A stretch of 64,000 bases of DNA, taken from contig NC_004463.1 of the NCBI RefSeq assembly GCF_000011365.1, forward strand, positions 2,776,001-2,840,000, written 5' to 3'. Of the stretch, positions 43,772-56,200 are shown piece by piece. Each line of letters opens with the position of its first letter. The first letter of the stretch is position 1. The position numbers were made by a program, and so were the translations under genes. The notes under the pieces were generated by a model, which saw nothing but the letters and a program-made list of their open reading frames with translations, was not told where the DNA came from and searched no databases. The stretch is from Bradyrhizobium diazoefficiens USDA 110 (GTDB taxonomy: Bacteria; Pseudomonadota; Alphaproteobacteria; Rhizobiales; Xanthobacteraceae).

Positions 43772-44965
43772 ATGACGATGAATGCCACCATCGAGACCGC
43801 GCCCGAACCGGATGCGGTGTCGCAGCGCCTGACCTTCGTGCTTGCCGCGGCCTGTGGCATGGTCGCCGCCAACATCTACTATGCCCAGCCGCTGATCGCC
43901 CCGATCAGCGCCGCGCTGGGCCTGTCGCACGCCGCCGCCGGGCTGATCGTCACCATGACGCAGATCGGCTACGGCACCGGGCTGCTCTTCATCGTGCCGC
44001 TCGGCGATCTCGTCGAGAACCGTACGTTGATTTGCTCCGTCATCACGCTCGGCGCCGTGGCGCTGCTCGCAGCCGCGTTCGCGACGCACGCCCTGCCGTT
44101 CCTGATCGCCGCGCTGTTCATCGGGCTCGGCTCGGTCGCGGTGCAGATCATCATTCCTTATGCGGCGCATCTGGCGCCGGAGGCCATCCGCGGCCGCGTC
44201 GTCGGCAACGTCTCGACCGGCCTGATGCTCGGCATCATGCTGGCGCGCCCGGTGTCGAGCTTCGTCACGGCGGCCTCGTCATGGCATGCGGTGTTCTTCG
44301 CCTCCGCGGCGCTGATGATTGTGCTCGCAGCCGTGCTCTGGATGGTGCTGCCGACGCGCAAGCCGGTGGCGCGCATGCATTACGGCACGCTGCTGCTGTC
44401 GATGCCGCATCTGGTGCGCACCATGCCGCTGCTCCGGCGGCGCGCACTCTACCAGGCGAGCCTGTTCGGTTGCTTCACCCTGTTCTGGACGGTCGCACCA
44501 CTCCAGCTCGCCTCCGAGTTCGGCTTCTCCCAGCGCGGCATCGCGCTGTTCGCGCTGGCCGGTGTCGCCGGCGTGTTCGCCGCGCCAATCGCGGGGAGGC
44601 TCGCCGATCGCGGCCATAGCCGCATCGCGACGCTGATTGCGATGTTGCTGGCGGCCGCGGGCTTCCTGGTGACCTATATCGGCGCGGCCGGCTCGATGCT
44701 GAACCTCGCCTGCCTGGTCGTGGCCGCGATCGCCATCGATATCGGCGTCCAGGGCAACGTGGTGCTCGGCTTCCGCGCCATCTTCGCGCTCGGGCACGAG
44801 CATCGCAGCCGCCTCAACGGCCTCTACATGGCGACGTTCTTCGCGGCCGGCGCGGCCGGCTCCGCGGTCGGCGCCTGGGCCTTCGCGCAAGGCGGCTGGG
44901 CGCTCGCATCGGGAATCGGCCTCGCTCTGCCCGTCGCGGGCCTGCTCTATGCGGCCACGGAGTAG
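43772..44965 (+). CDS. MFS efflux-type transporter controlled by TetR
   Basis: 397 residues. About 12 membrane helices; MVAANIYYAQPLIAPISAAL is the typical N-terminus of the YfcJ/YdhP-like exporter group, with LFIVPLGDLVENRTLI between helices 2 and 3 and IAGRLADRGHSRIATLI in the second half. GGAG stands 11 bases before the ATG. Expected to export a small toxic compound; substrate unknown. Regulated with the TetR gene through shared operators. Confidence 0.9.
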   Translation: MTMNATIETAPEPDAVSQRLTFVLAAACGMVAANIYYAQPLIAPISAALGLSHAAAGLIVTMTQIGYGTGLLFIVPLGDLVENRTLICSVITLGAVALLAAAFATHALPFLIAALFIGLGSVAVQIIIPYAAHLAPEAIRGRVVGNVSTGLMLGIMLARPVSSFVTAASSWHAVFFASAALMIVLAAVLWMVLPTRKPVARMHYGTLLLSMPHLVRTMPLLRRRALYQASLFGCFTLFWTVAPLQLASEFGFSQRGIALFALAGVAGVFAAPIAGRLADRGHSRIATLIAMLLAAAGFLVTYIGAAGSMLNLACLVVAAIAIDIGVQGNVVLGFRAIFALGHEHRSRLNGLYMATFFAAGAAGSAVGAWAFAQGGWALASGIGLALPVAGLLYAATE

Positions 44966-45091
44966 CGGCGGGATGGTGCGATGCGGCGTTTACCAAACGC
45001 CCGGGCATGCGTTTTCCGCCTCGCGATTTCCCTGCCGCTGTAGTACTTTGGTCGCAAGCGGGCCCGGTTAACGGGCGGCAGGGGGAGGCTG

Positions 45092-45511
45092 ATGAGGCGT
45101 GCGGGGCTGTTTGGCGTACCGTGGGTACGGCCATGGTCGTGGCAGGCGTTTCTGCTGGGATTGGTCGTCGTCGGACTATCGGCGGTGTTTCAGGGCATCT
45201 GCGTCGCGCTCGGCGCAAAACTCTATTTCGCGGCGTTCCTGCCTGGCCTGTTCGTGCTCGGACTTGTCGCGGGCGCGCCGGCGGCGGCGTTCGCCGCGTT
45301 GCTCACCATTCCGCTGGTGTGGTGGGCGTTCATGCCGCCCTTCTTCGAGTTCAATGCGCTGACCAGCGCAAACACCGATTCCATCAACCTGTTCTGCCTC
45401 CTCGCCGTGCTCCTGATCGGCCTTGCCGATCTCTGCCGGGAGACGATGACGATCGTCAACCGCGGCGGGCTGAAGCGTTCGGGCGAGAGCGCGGCAACGA
45501 ATTCGCAATAA
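45092..45511 (+). CDS. DUF4118-like small membrane protein
   Basis: 139 residues with GGGGGAGG 5 bases before the ATG. Four hydrophobic helices in about 115 residues resemble the KdpD-type four-helix membrane unit (DUF4118), without an attached kinase domain. The end is hydrophilic. Stand-alone 4TM units of this kind occur in rhizobia; function unknown. Confidence 0.68.
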   Translation: MRRAGLFGVPWVRPWSWQAFLLGLVVVGLSAVFQGICVALGAKLYFAAFLPGLFVLGLVAGAPAAAFAALLTIPLVWWAFMPPFFEFNALTSANTDSINLFCLLAVLLIGLADLCRETMTIVNRGGLKRSGESAATNSQ

Positions 45512-45649
45512 ATCGGCGATGCGCTCGCGCCCACGTTGCGCGCGCGCAACAGTCCGGCAACCATTCGCAAGCTTGCCGCGCGCCGCTAACTTTTCGAAAA
45601 AGATTTGGCCGCAATTTCTCCCCCGGGAATGACGAGGGAGTTTTCGGAC

Positions 45650-45859
45650 ATGAACGGCCAGATCAACGGACACGCCATCTTGGAGAACGTGCGCCGCTAT
45701 CGCGGCATCGCATCGCTCTATCGCCAGACCGCTGCATTCCGCCCGGGCCAGAGCTGGTCGCTGCTGGAGCAGGCGAGGGATTGGGAAGCGCGGGCGCTGT
45801 CGGAGCTGGAAGCCTATTTCGCCACGCACATGGATCGCGCCGCTCCGCGCGCGGCCTGA
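45650..45859 (+). CDS. small rhizobial protein, paralogue of 58440-58652
   Basis: 69 residues from ATG 45650, with GAGGGAG about 10 bases upstream (an earlier ATG at 45629 is possible). NGHAILENVRRYRGIASLYR, RPGQSWSLLEQARDWEARAL and LEAYFATH match the gene at 58440 (ENVRRYRALASLCRQQAAYR) over most of its length. Probably helical and cytoplasmic. Function unknown. Confidence 0.75.
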   Translation: MNGQINGHAILENVRRYRGIASLYRQTAAFRPGQSWSLLEQARDWEARALSELEAYFATHMDRAAPRAA

Positions 45860-46012
45860 TCGTTAACCATCGCCGCAAGCAGACCGGCGACGAACATCGG
45901 CGATCGCTGGCTTCATTCGGCAGCGGAACCCGTGGCGACTACGGGGTTACCCCGGCGCCCGCACATGATAGCCAGTCGCCCGGATCTCCTTCACGTCGGC
46001 CGGGGGCGAGCG

Positions 46013-46105
46013 ATGACCACCTTCAACCGTATCTTCACGACAGAGCGCCTGCTTCAGATCATCGTCATCCTCGCGGCGACGATCGCAATGAAGCTGATGG
46101 GCTGA
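46013..46105 (+). CDS. 30-residue membrane peptide
   Basis: MTTFNRIFTTERLLQIIVIL, then AATIAMKLMG and stop. One hydrophobic helix preceded by a positively charged N-terminus. Too short for routine gene calling. Ribosome site is weak (GGGGGCGAG). Function unknown; sits in the gap before the convergent cbbR gene. Confidence 0.45.
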   Translation: MTTFNRIFTTERLLQIIVILAATIAMKLMG

Positions 46106-46116
46106 GCATCGGCGAG

Positions 46117-47094
46117 CTAGCGCTCGCCGAACTCGGGCACGTCGGGCAGATAGTTCGACCCTTCCGAGCCCAGAAAATCGAACATCGCCTGCGCCGGCGG
46201 CAGCAGCACCTTGTCGCTGCGGCGGATCACGTACCATTGCCGCACGATCGGCAGGCCGGCGACGTCAAGCACGATCAGGCGGCCCTCGGCAAGCTCGTGC
46301 GCCACGGTGTGGGCCGAGATGAAGGCGATGCCGAGCCCGGCGATCACCGCCTGCTTGATGGTCTCGTTGCTGCTCATCTCCATGCCGATGACCGGCTCGA
46401 GGTCCGACTTCTGGAACATGCCCTCCATCAGCGTGCGCGTGCCCGAACCCGGCTCGCGGGTGAGGAAGGTCTCGTGCACGAGGTCGGTCAGGCTGAGGCC
46501 GGAATCCTTCTCCAGCCAGTGCCCCTTGCGCGCGACGATGATGTGCGGATTGCGTCCGAGCTGACGGACGTCGACGCTGACGTCGGCCGGTGGCCGACCC
46601 ATCACCGCGAAATCGAGGTCGTAGCCGTGCATGGCCTCGCGGATCTCCTCGCGATTGCCGATGGTGAGCCTGATCTCGATCTTCGGGTACCGCTTGGTGA
46701 AAGCCGCGATCGCATGCGGGACGAAATACTTCGCGGTCGAGACCGCGCCGAGATGCACGGTGCCGCCGGTTCGCCCCGCGAGCAGGTCGAGCGCGCCCTG
46801 GCAGTCCATGATCGCGGCCTCGACGCGCTCGGCGAGCGCCAGAACCTCCTTGCCGGCTTCCGTCAGCAGCATGCCGTCGCCGGTCCGCTGCACCAAAGGC
46901 AGGCCGGCGAGGTCCTGAAGCTGGCGCAACTGCTGGGTCACAGCCGGCTGCGTCAGGCCGAGATGGCCGGAGGCCGCCGTCACGCTGCCCTTGGCCGAAA
47001 GCGCCGCGAGCGAGCGAAGCTGCCGGATCGTCAGATGCCGGAGCTGGGCCGCCGCATGGCTGGGGCCATTATAAGAAAATTCTTTGGCGCTCAT
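46117..47094 (-). CDS. cbbR: LysR-type regulator CbbR
   Basis: 325 residues, divergent from the cbb operon. N-terminal winged HTH (LRHLTIRQLRSLAALSAKGS, LGLTQPAVTQQLRQLQDLAG) and a C-terminal periplasmic-binding-like effector domain. CbbR proteins activate cbb operons in response to phosphorylated intermediates or NADPH, binding upstream of the operon. Position and orientation match the established cbbR-cbbFPTALSXE arrangement in Bradyrhizobium-type organisms. Confidence 0.95.
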   Translation of the reverse strand: MSAKEFSYNGPSHAAAQLRHLTIRQLRSLAALSAKGSVTAASGHLGLTQPAVTQQLRQLQDLAGLPLVQRTGDGMLLTEAGKEVLALAERVEAAIMDCQGALDLLAGRTGGTVHLGAVSTAKYFVPHAIAAFTKRYPKIEIRLTIGNREEIREAMHGYDLDFAVMGRPPADVSVDVRQLGRNPHIIVARKGHWLEKDSGLSLTDLVHETFLTREPGSGTRTLMEGMFQKSDLEPVIGMEMSSNETIKQAVIAGLGIAFISAHTVAHELAEGRLIVLDVAGLPIVRQWYVIRRSDKVLLPPAQAMFDFLGSEGSNYLPDVPEFGER

Positions 47095-47122
47095 TATGAA
47101 TAGAAATTTTCCTTATTAAGCT
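47093..47122. promoter_or_regulatory. AT-rich CbbR/cbbF control region
   Basis: Divergent promoter gap whose cbbR-proximal part is clearly AT-rich (TTATGAATAGAAATTTTCCT then TATTAAG), in contrast with the surroundings. LysR proteins bind such imperfect palindromes. The exact CbbR site is not resolved. Confidence 0.5.
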
Positions 47123-47213
47123 TCCCCTGTCAATCTCCTCATGCCGGGACCGACCGCATCGACCTCCACCGGGGAGGGAAATGGATGCGGCGCCGGCCAG
47201 GGGATGGACGCAG

Positions 47214-48251
47214 ATGACCGGGCAACTCAGGCTGGACGACCACCTTCAACGGTACTCGGAGACCGCACCCCACGCGCTGGCGGTGGCGACCGCGGTCGAT
47301 GCCATCGCGGCGGCGGCGATCGAGATCGCCGACCTCATCGGCGCCGGCGATCTCGCGGACGCCTCGGGCCTGACCACGGGCCGCAACAGCGACGGCGACG
47401 TCCAGCGCGATCTCGACGTGCAGGCGGACGCGATCCTGCGCCGCTGTCTCGGCAAGCTGTCGATCGCAGCGCTGGCGTCGGAGGAGATGCGCGAGCCGCA
47501 GATCGGCGACCGCGCGGCCAGGATCTGCGTTGCGATCGATCCGCTCGACGGCTCCTCCAACATCGACATCAACATGACCGTCGGCACGATCTTCTCGATT
47601 CTGCCCGCGCCCGACGATCTCGCGCTCGCCTTCCATCAGCGCGGCTCGGCACAGTTCGCGGCGGGCTTCGTCACCTACGGTCCGCAGACCTCGCTGGTGC
47701 TGACGCTCGGCGACGGCGTCGACATCTTCACGCTCGACCGCAAGGCCGGCTGCTTTCGCCTCGCGCGCAGCGCCATCCAGATCTCCGAGGCGGGCGAGGA
47801 GTTCGCGATCAACGCGTCGAATCGCCGGCATTGGGATCCTCCGGTGCGTGCCTTCATCGACGAATGCCTCGCCGGCGTCGAAGGCCCCGCCAATCACGAT
47901 TTCAACATGCGCTGGGTCGGTTCGCTGGTCGCGGAGGCCTATCGCATCCTCACCCGCGGCGGCGTGTTCCTCTATCCCTCGGACGCGCGGCCCGGCTATG
48001 GCGACGGCCGCCTGCGCCTCACCTACGAGGCGCATCCGATGGCCTACATCATCGAGCAGGCCGGCGGCTCGGCCTCGACCGGACGCGAGCGCATCCTCGA
48101 CCTGTCAGCGCAAAGCCTGCACCAGCGCGTGCCGCTGATCATGGGCTCGAGCAACGAGGTGCGGCGCGTCGAGGAGCTGCATTGCGATCCGCTGCTGGTT
48201 GCCAGCATCTCAGCGCCGCTGTTCGCGCGGCGCGGCTTCTTCCGGCTGTAA
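47214..48251 (+). CDS. cbbF: fructose-1,6-bisphosphatase class I, CbbF
   Basis: 345 residues from ATG 47214 (GGGGA about 10 bases upstream); ATG 47181, which has GGAGG only 3 bases away, would add 11 residues. Class I FBPase: [25 protein letters not shown], the metal/substrate segment [50 protein letters not shown]. Converts fructose 1,6-bisphosphate to fructose 6-phosphate, and may also act on sedoheptulose bisphosphate in the Calvin cycle. First gene of the operon; prkB starts 12 bases downstream. Confidence 0.95.
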   Translation: MTGQLRLDDHLQRYSETAPHALAVATAVDAIAAAAIEIADLIGAGDLADASGLTTGRNSDGDVQRDLDVQADAILRRCLGKLSIAALASEEMREPQIGDRAARICVAIDPLDGSSNIDINMTVGTIFSILPAPDDLALAFHQRGSAQFAAGFVTYGPQTSLVLTLGDGVDIFTLDRKAGCFRLARSAIQISEAGEEFAINASNRRHWDPPVRAFIDECLAGVEGPANHDFNMRWVGSLVAEAYRILTRGGVFLYPSDARPGYGDGRLRLTYEAHPMAYIIEQAGGSASTGRERILDLSAQSLHQRVPLIMGSSNEVRRVEELHCDPLLVASISAPLFARRGFFRL

Positions 48252-48263
48252 GCGAGGCGTCCC

Positions 48264-49139
48264 ATGTCCAGGAAGCATCCGATCATCTCCATCACCGGCT
48301 CCTCCGGCGCGGGCACCACCTCGGTCAAGAAGACCTTCGAGCAGATATTCTTCCGCGAGAAGGTCAATGCCGTCTACATCGAGGGCGACGCCTTCCATCG
48401 CTACGACCGCGCCGAGATGCGCACGCAGATGGCGAAGGAGGCCGAGCGCGGCAACAGGCATTTCAGCCATTTCAGCCCCGAGACCAATCTGTTCGAGGAG
48501 CTGGAGCGTGCCTTCCGCGACTACGGCGAGACCGGCACGGCGGTGACGCGACACTATGTGCACGATGCCGAGGAATCTGCGCTGCACGGCACGCCTCCCG
48601 GCACCTTCACGGAATGGGAGCGGCTGCCGGAGAATTCGGACCTGCTGTTCTACGAAGGCCTGCACGGCGCCGTCGTCACCGACAAGGTCAACGTCGCGCG
48701 TTATGCCGACCTCAAGATCGGCGTCGTGCCGGTCATCAATCTCGAATGGATCCAGAAGCTGCACCGCGATCGCAGCGCGCGGGGCTATTCGACCGAGGCC
48801 GTCACCGACACCATTCTGCGGCGGATGCCGGATTACATTCACTACATCTGTCCGCAATTCACCGAGACCGACATCAATTTCCAGCGCGTGCCGACCGTGG
48901 ACACCTCCAATCCGTTCGTCGCGCGCTGGATTCCGACGCCGGACGAATCGATGGTCGTGATCCGCTTCAAGAACCCGCGCGGCATCGACTTTCCCTATCT
49001 GCTCTCGATGCTGCCGCACAGCTGGATGTCGCGCGCGAATTCGATCGTGTGTCCCGGCGCCAAGCTTGATCTCGCGATGCAGCTGATCCTGACGCCGCTG
49101 ATCATGCAGCTGATCGAGCGCAAGCGAAACCTGAAGTGA
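48264..49139 (+). CDS. cbbP: phosphoribulokinase, CbbP (PrkB)
   Basis: 291 residues, the usual length for bacterial class I PRK. P-loop [16 protein letters not shown] at residues 10-25, [29 protein letters not shown], and FYEGLHGAV with the catalytic base Asp-region of the family. Phosphorylates ribulose 5-phosphate to the RuBisCO substrate ribulose 1,5-bisphosphate. Second gene of the cbb operon. GGGGAG stands upstream of the next gene 16 bases on. Confidence 0.96.
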   Translation: MSRKHPIISITGSSGAGTTSVKKTFEQIFFREKVNAVYIEGDAFHRYDRAEMRTQMAKEAERGNRHFSHFSPETNLFEELERAFRDYGETGTAVTRHYVHDAEESALHGTPPGTFTEWERLPENSDLLFYEGLHGAVVTDKVNVARYADLKIGVVPVINLEWIQKLHRDRSARGYSTEAVTDTILRRMPDYIHYICPQFTETDINFQRVPTVDTSNPFVARWIPTPDESMVVIRFKNPRGIDFPYLLSMLPHSWMSRANSIVCPGAKLDLAMQLILTPLIMQLIERKRNLK

Positions 49140-49155
49140 ACAAGGGGAGAATTCG

Positions 49156-51174
49156 ATGAACATCTCCGTCCATGCCGAAGCCGACGTTACGGCTGTCGCG
49201 CATAACGATCTCGCCAACGCCGTCCGCTTCCTCGCGGTCGATGCCATCGAGACATCGCAGTCCGGCCATCCCGGCCTGCCAATGGGCATGGCCGATGTCG
49301 CGACCGTATTGTTCTCGCGTTTCCTGAAGTTCGACTCGGCGCACCCGAGCTGGCCGGACCGCGATCGCTTCGTGCTTTCCGCGGGCCATGGCTCAATGCT
49401 GCTTTATGCGCTGCTCCATCTCACCGGCGGCGCTGTCAGCCTCGACGACATCAAGGCGTTCCGGCAGTGGGGCTCGAAGACGCCGGGCCACCCCGAATAT
49501 GGTCACACGCCGGGCGTCGAGACCACGACGGGGCCACTGGGGCAGGGGATTGCCACTGCCGTCGGCATGGCGCTCGCCGAGCGCATGGCCAATGCGCGGT
49601 ATGGCGATGGGCTCGTTGACCACTTCACCTATGTCATCGCGGGTGACGGCTGCCTGATGGAAGGCATCAGCCAGGAGGCGATCTCGCTTGCCGGCCATCT
49701 CCGGCTTGGCCGCCTGATCGTGCTGTTCGACGACAACGGCATCTCCATCGACGGGCCGACGTCGCTTGCGACATCGGACGACCAGCTCGCGCGCTTCGCC
49801 GCCTCCGGCTGGTCGGTGCGCCGCGTCGATGGGCACGATCCCGAAGCCGTTGCGCAGGCGATCGCCGAAGAGCGCGAGACCGCAAAACCGTCGCTGATCG
49901 CCTGCCGCACCGTCATCGGTTATGGCGCCCCGGACCGGCAGGGCACCGAGAAGGCCCATGGCGCGCCGCTCGGCACCGAGCAGACGGCGGCGGCGCGCCG
50001 AACGCTCGGCTGGGATTATCAGCCGTTCGTGGTGCCGATCCCGATCCTCAAGGCGTGGCGCATGATCGGACAGCGCGGGCAGGTCGAACGTCTCGCCTGG
50101 CTCGATCGTTACGAGAGTGCGACGCCCGAGCAGCGCGATTTGTTCGTCGAAGGCAAGGTCGTCGCTCTGCCGGCCGCCTATGCGCTGGCCGCGGCGAAGT
50201 TACGCGAACGCTTTGCGAGCGAGCGGCCGAAGCTCGCGACGCGGCAGGCCTCGCAACAGGTGCTCGACGGCATCGCCGGGACAATTCCGGGCCTCGTCGG
50301 CGGCTCGGCGGACCTGACCCATTCGAACCTGACCCATGCCAAGCCGCAGACTCCGGTCACGCGCGGCGCGTTCGCCGGCGACTATATCCACTACGGCATC
50401 CGCGAGCACGGCATGGCCGCTGCGATGAACGGCCTCGCGCTGCACGGTGGCTTCATTCCCTATGGCGGCACGTTCCTGGCGTTCTCCGACTATAGCCGGC
50501 CGGCGATCCGCCTTGCCGCCTTGATGCGGCTGCGCGTCATCCACGTGATGACGCACGACTCCATCGGTCTCGGAGAGGACGGCCCGACGCACCAGCCGGT
50601 CGAGCATCTCGCCGCGCTGCGCGTGATCCCGAACCTCCTGGTGTTCCGCCCGGCCGACGCGGTGGAGACGCTCGAGGCCTGGGACTGCGCCCTAGCGGCG
50701 GAGCATCGTCCCTCCGTGCTCTGCCTGTCGCGGCAAGCCTTGCCGACGTTCCGCAGCGATGCGCGCGGCAGAAACCGAGTTGCGCGCGGTGCCTATCTCG
50801 TGGTCTCGCCGGACGGCGGCCGCGATGTGACGCTGATGGCGACCGGCTCGGAAGTCTCGATCGCGCTGGAAGCCGCCCGCCTGCTCGCGACCGAGCACAT
50901 TCGCGCGGCCGTCGTCTCGGCGCCCTGCCTCGCGCTGTTCGAGGAGCAGCCGGAGGATTATCGCGCCACCGTGCTCGGCACCGCGCCGCGTGTCGGGATC
51001 GAGGCGGCCGTGCTCGGCGACTGGCCGCGCTGGATCGGCGCCGACGGTGAATTCGTCGGCATGCGCGGCTTCGGCGCCTCGGCGCCGGCGCCGGTGCTGT
51101 ATCGCGAATTCGGCATCACCCCGCAAAGCATTGCGGAAGCCGCCCGCCGGGCGATCGCCCGCAAGAGCCAATAA
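49156..51174 (+). CDS. cbbT: transketolase, CbbT
   Basis: 672 residues. Thiamine-diphosphate enzyme of the sugar-rearrangement phase: [75 protein letters not shown], then the central domain [19 protein letters not shown] and [20 protein letters not shown]. Residues for ThDP and sugar-phosphate binding look intact. Transfers two-carbon units between ketose and aldose phosphates. Third gene of the cbb operon, 12 bases from cbbA. Confidence 0.95.
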   Translation: MNISVHAEADVTAVAHNDLANAVRFLAVDAIETSQSGHPGLPMGMADVATVLFSRFLKFDSAHPSWPDRDRFVLSAGHGSMLLYALLHLTGGAVSLDDIKAFRQWGSKTPGHPEYGHTPGVETTTGPLGQGIATAVGMALAERMANARYGDGLVDHFTYVIAGDGCLMEGISQEAISLAGHLRLGRLIVLFDDNGISIDGPTSLATSDDQLARFAASGWSVRRVDGHDPEAVAQAIAEERETAKPSLIACRTVIGYGAPDRQGTEKAHGAPLGTEQTAAARRTLGWDYQPFVVPIPILKAWRMIGQRGQVERLAWLDRYESATPEQRDLFVEGKVVALPAAYALAAAKLRERFASERPKLATRQASQQVLDGIAGTIPGLVGGSADLTHSNLTHAKPQTPVTRGAFAGDYIHYGIREHGMAAAMNGLALHGGFIPYGGTFLAFSDYSRPAIRLAALMRLRVIHVMTHDSIGLGEDGPTHQPVEHLAALRVIPNLLVFRPADAVETLEAWDCALAAEHRPSVLCLSRQALPTFRSDARGRNRVARGAYLVVSPDGGRDVTLMATGSEVSIALEAARLLATEHIRAAVVSAPCLALFEEQPEDYRATVLGTAPRVGIEAAVLGDWPRWIGADGEFVGMRGFGASAPAPVLYREFGITPQSIAEAARRAIARKSQ

Positions 51175-51186
51175 GGAGGACGACCC

Positions 51187-53764
<2,578 letters not shown>

Positions 53765-53775
53765 GGAGATGAGAC

Positions 53776-54180
53776 ATGAAACTGACCCAGGGCTGCTTCT
53801 CGTTCCTACCCGATCTGACCGACGACCAGATCTATAAGCAGGTGCAGTATTGCCTCGCCAAGGGCTGGGCGGTGAACATCGAGTTCACTGACGATCCGCA
53901 TCCCCGCAACACCTATTGGGAGATGTGGGGCCTGCCGATGTTCGACCTCCAGGACGCCGCCGGCGTGATGATGGAGCTCGCGGAGTGCCGCAGGGTGTAT
54001 GGCGACCGCTACATCCGCATCAGTGGCTTCGATTCCAGCCCTGGCTGGGAGTCGGTGCGAATCTCCTTCCTCGTCAACCGGCCGCCGCAGGAAGCCGAAT
54101 TCGAGCTGGTGCGCCAGGAAGTGGGGGGACGCGCAATCCGCTACACCACCGTGCGAAAGGCTCCCGCACACGTGTCCTGA
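53776..54180 (+). CDS. cbbS: RuBisCO small subunit, CbbS
   Basis: 134 residues. Start MKLTQGCFSFLPDLTDDQIY and the block GWAVNIEFTDDPHPRNTYWE are typical of red-type small subunits, with the C-terminal extension that forms a beta-barrel in this group. Caps the L8 core. Directly after cbbL and 97 bases before cbbX. Confidence 0.96.
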   Translation: MKLTQGCFSFLPDLTDDQIYKQVQYCLAKGWAVNIEFTDDPHPRNTYWEMWGLPMFDLQDAAGVMMELAECRRVYGDRYIRISGFDSSPGWESVRISFLVNRPPQEAEFELVRQEVGGRAIRYTTVRKAPAHVS

Positions 54181-54277
54181 TCATCCGTTTCCGCGCGGAG
54201 CTCTCCCTGCTCCGTTTCCTTGGCGGACCACTGCTTCGCCGCCTCCCCGCGGCGAAGCTCTTTTCTTCGAGGTGCCG

Positions 54278-55210
54278 ATGCTTGACGTGCCCCATGCTAC
54301 GACCGCCGAAGGCGGCGAGACCAATTTCGATCTCCGCAAGGAAGCCGAAGCGGCCGGGATTACGGATACGCTGCAGCAGCTCGAGCAGGAGCTGGTCGGC
54401 CTCCGGCCGGTCAAGAACCGTGTGCGCCAGATCGCTTCGCTTCTGCTGATCGAGCGCATCCGGCAGCGTGCGGGCCTCGCCTCCGCACCGCCGACGCTGC
54501 ACATGTCGTTCACCGGCAATCCCGGCACCGGCAAGACCACCGTGGCGCTGCGCATGGCGAAGATCCTGCACGGGCTCGGTTTCGTGCGGCGCGGTCAGGT
54601 GATCTCCGTGACGCGTGACGATCTCGTCGGCCAGTATATCGGCCACACTGCGCCGAAGACGAAGGAGATCTTGAAGAAGGCGATGGGCGGCGTGCTGTTC
54701 ATCGACGAGGCCTATTATCTGCACCGGCCGGACAATGAGCGCGACTACGGTCAGGAGGCGATCGAGATCCTGCTTCAGGTGATGGAGAACCAGCGCGAGG
54801 ATCTCGTCGTGATCCTCGCCGGCTATGGCGAGCGAATGACCAGCTTCTTCGCCTCCAATCCCGGCTTCCGTTCGCGCATCGCCCACCACGTCGAGTTTCC
54901 GGACTATGCGGAAGCCGAGCTGCTCGTCATTGCCGAGCTGATGCTGAAGGAGCGCGGCTATCGCTTCTCGGCGACCGCGCGCGAGGCCTTTGAGAGATAC
55001 ATCGCGCTGCGGCGGACCCAGCCGTTCTTCTCCAACGCCCGCTCGATCCGCAATGCCGTCGATCGCATGCGGTTGCGGCAGGCCGATCGCCTGGTGTGCG
55101 ATCTCGACCGGGTGCTCGACATTTCCGACCTCGAAACCATCGACCCCGTGGACGTGCTGGCGAGCCGCGTCTTCAGCGGCGGGGCCGACGTGCGGAGTGC
55201 AAAGCCATGA
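54278..55210 (+). CDS. cbbX: red-type RuBisCO activase, CbbX
   Basis: 310 residues from ATG 54278 with GAGGTG 4 bases upstream; the frame runs back to 53999. AAA+ ATPase: Walker [10 protein letters not shown] at residues 80-88, Walker [12 protein letters not shown] at about 138-148, [14 protein letters not shown] sensor 1 as [11 protein letters not shown], and [12 protein letters not shown]. CbbX pulls on the large-subunit C-terminus to remove inhibitory sugar phosphates. Its stop overlaps the epimerase start (ATGA). Confidence 0.96.
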   Translation: MLDVPHATTAEGGETNFDLRKEAEAAGITDTLQQLEQELVGLRPVKNRVRQIASLLLIERIRQRAGLASAPPTLHMSFTGNPGTGKTTVALRMAKILHGLGFVRRGQVISVTRDDLVGQYIGHTAPKTKEILKKAMGGVLFIDEAYYLHRPDNERDYGQEAIEILLQVMENQREDLVVILAGYGERMTSFFASNPGFRSRIAHHVEFPDYAEAELLVIAELMLKERGYRFSATAREAFERYIALRRTQPFFSNARSIRNAVDRMRLRQADRLVCDLDRVLDISDLETIDPVDVLASRVFSGGADVRSAKP

Positions 55211-55944
55211 CCAGCGAGATTCTTATCGCCCCCTCAATCCTGGCTGCAGACTTCGCCCGTCTCGGCGAGGAGATCGCGGCCATCGACGCGGCCGGCGCCG
55301 ACTGGATCCATTGCGATGTCATGGACGGACATTTCGTCCCGAACATCAGCTTCGGCGCCGACGTCATCAAGGCGATCCGGCCGGTGACGAAGAAGGTCTT
55401 CGACGTGCATCTCATGATCGCGCCGGTCGATCCTTATCTCGATGCGTTCGCGAAGGCCGGGGCCGATGTCATCACCGTTCATGCCGAAGCGGGCCCGCAT
55501 CTCGACCGCACACTGCAGGCGGTCCGTGCGCTCGGGAAAAAGGCCGGCGTCAGCCTGTGCCCGGCGACATCGGAAGGCGCGATCGAATACGTGCTCGACC
55601 GTATCGATCTGGTGTTGGTGATGACGGTCAATCCGGGCTTTGGCGGCCAGTCCTTCCTCGAGTCCCAGCTTGAAAAGATCAAGCGCATTCGAACCGTGAT
55701 CGGCGACCGGCCGATCCGGCTCGAGGTCGATGGCGGCATCACGCGCGAGAACGCAGCTGCTGTAGCCGCCGCGGGTGCCGATACGCTCGTAGCTGGTTCC
55801 GCGGTGTTCCGCGGCAAGAGCAGCGCCGACTACGCCGGCAACATCGCGGCCATTCGCGTCGCCGCCGAGGCCGGCCGGGTTTCGAAGCTGCAGGATATTT
55901 CGGTGCAGCCGATGCGCGCCGGCGAAAGCGCGCGCCTCCGGTAG
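55207..55944 (+). CDS. cbbE: ribulose-phosphate 3-epimerase, CbbE/Rpe
   Basis: 245 residues from ATG 55207, overlapping cbbX by 4 bases. TIM-barrel epimerase: [20 protein letters not shown], the metal-binding [37 protein letters not shown] and [12 protein letters not shown]. Interconverts xylulose 5-phosphate and ribulose 5-phosphate and so closes the regeneration phase. Last gene of the cbb operon. No strong hairpin terminator was seen behind it. Confidence 0.96.
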   Translation: MTSEILIAPSILAADFARLGEEIAAIDAAGADWIHCDVMDGHFVPNISFGADVIKAIRPVTKKVFDVHLMIAPVDPYLDAFAKAGADVITVHAEAGPHLDRTLQAVRALGKKAGVSLCPATSEGAIEYVLDRIDLVLVMTVNPGFGGQSFLESQLEKIKRIRTVIGDRPIRLEVDGGITRENAAAVAAAGADTLVAGSAVFRGKSSADYAGNIAAIRVAAEAGRVSKLQDISVQPMRAGESARLR

Positions 55945-56200
55945 ACTACGGGAGCCGTGCACCCCGGGTGTCGGTTGTGCCAACGCGTGCCACTTTCCTC
56001 CGGGGTTCCACGGAACCTGCCGCACAAGGTGATCGGATTCCTTCAGGTCGGGGTAACCACCGCGTCCGAGGCGAAGGTGCGATTAACGCCCGCGCAATGC
56101 TAGGTGTCTCAATCTGCGGTTCAGGAACGCGAGAGAGCGCGGGGATGCGGATCGAAGATATTTGCGGGCATGAGGCCCGCACGCGGCGTGGGGCGATGGC

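Noticed and set aside
45007..47103. 698-codon open frame over the DUF4118 gene and antisense to cbbR
   Set aside because: Translation is Arg/His-rich shadow sequence; cbbR on the other strand is clearly real.
47141..49069. 642-codon frame overlapping cbbF and cbbP
   Set aside because: Out-of-frame shadow of two firmly identified genes.
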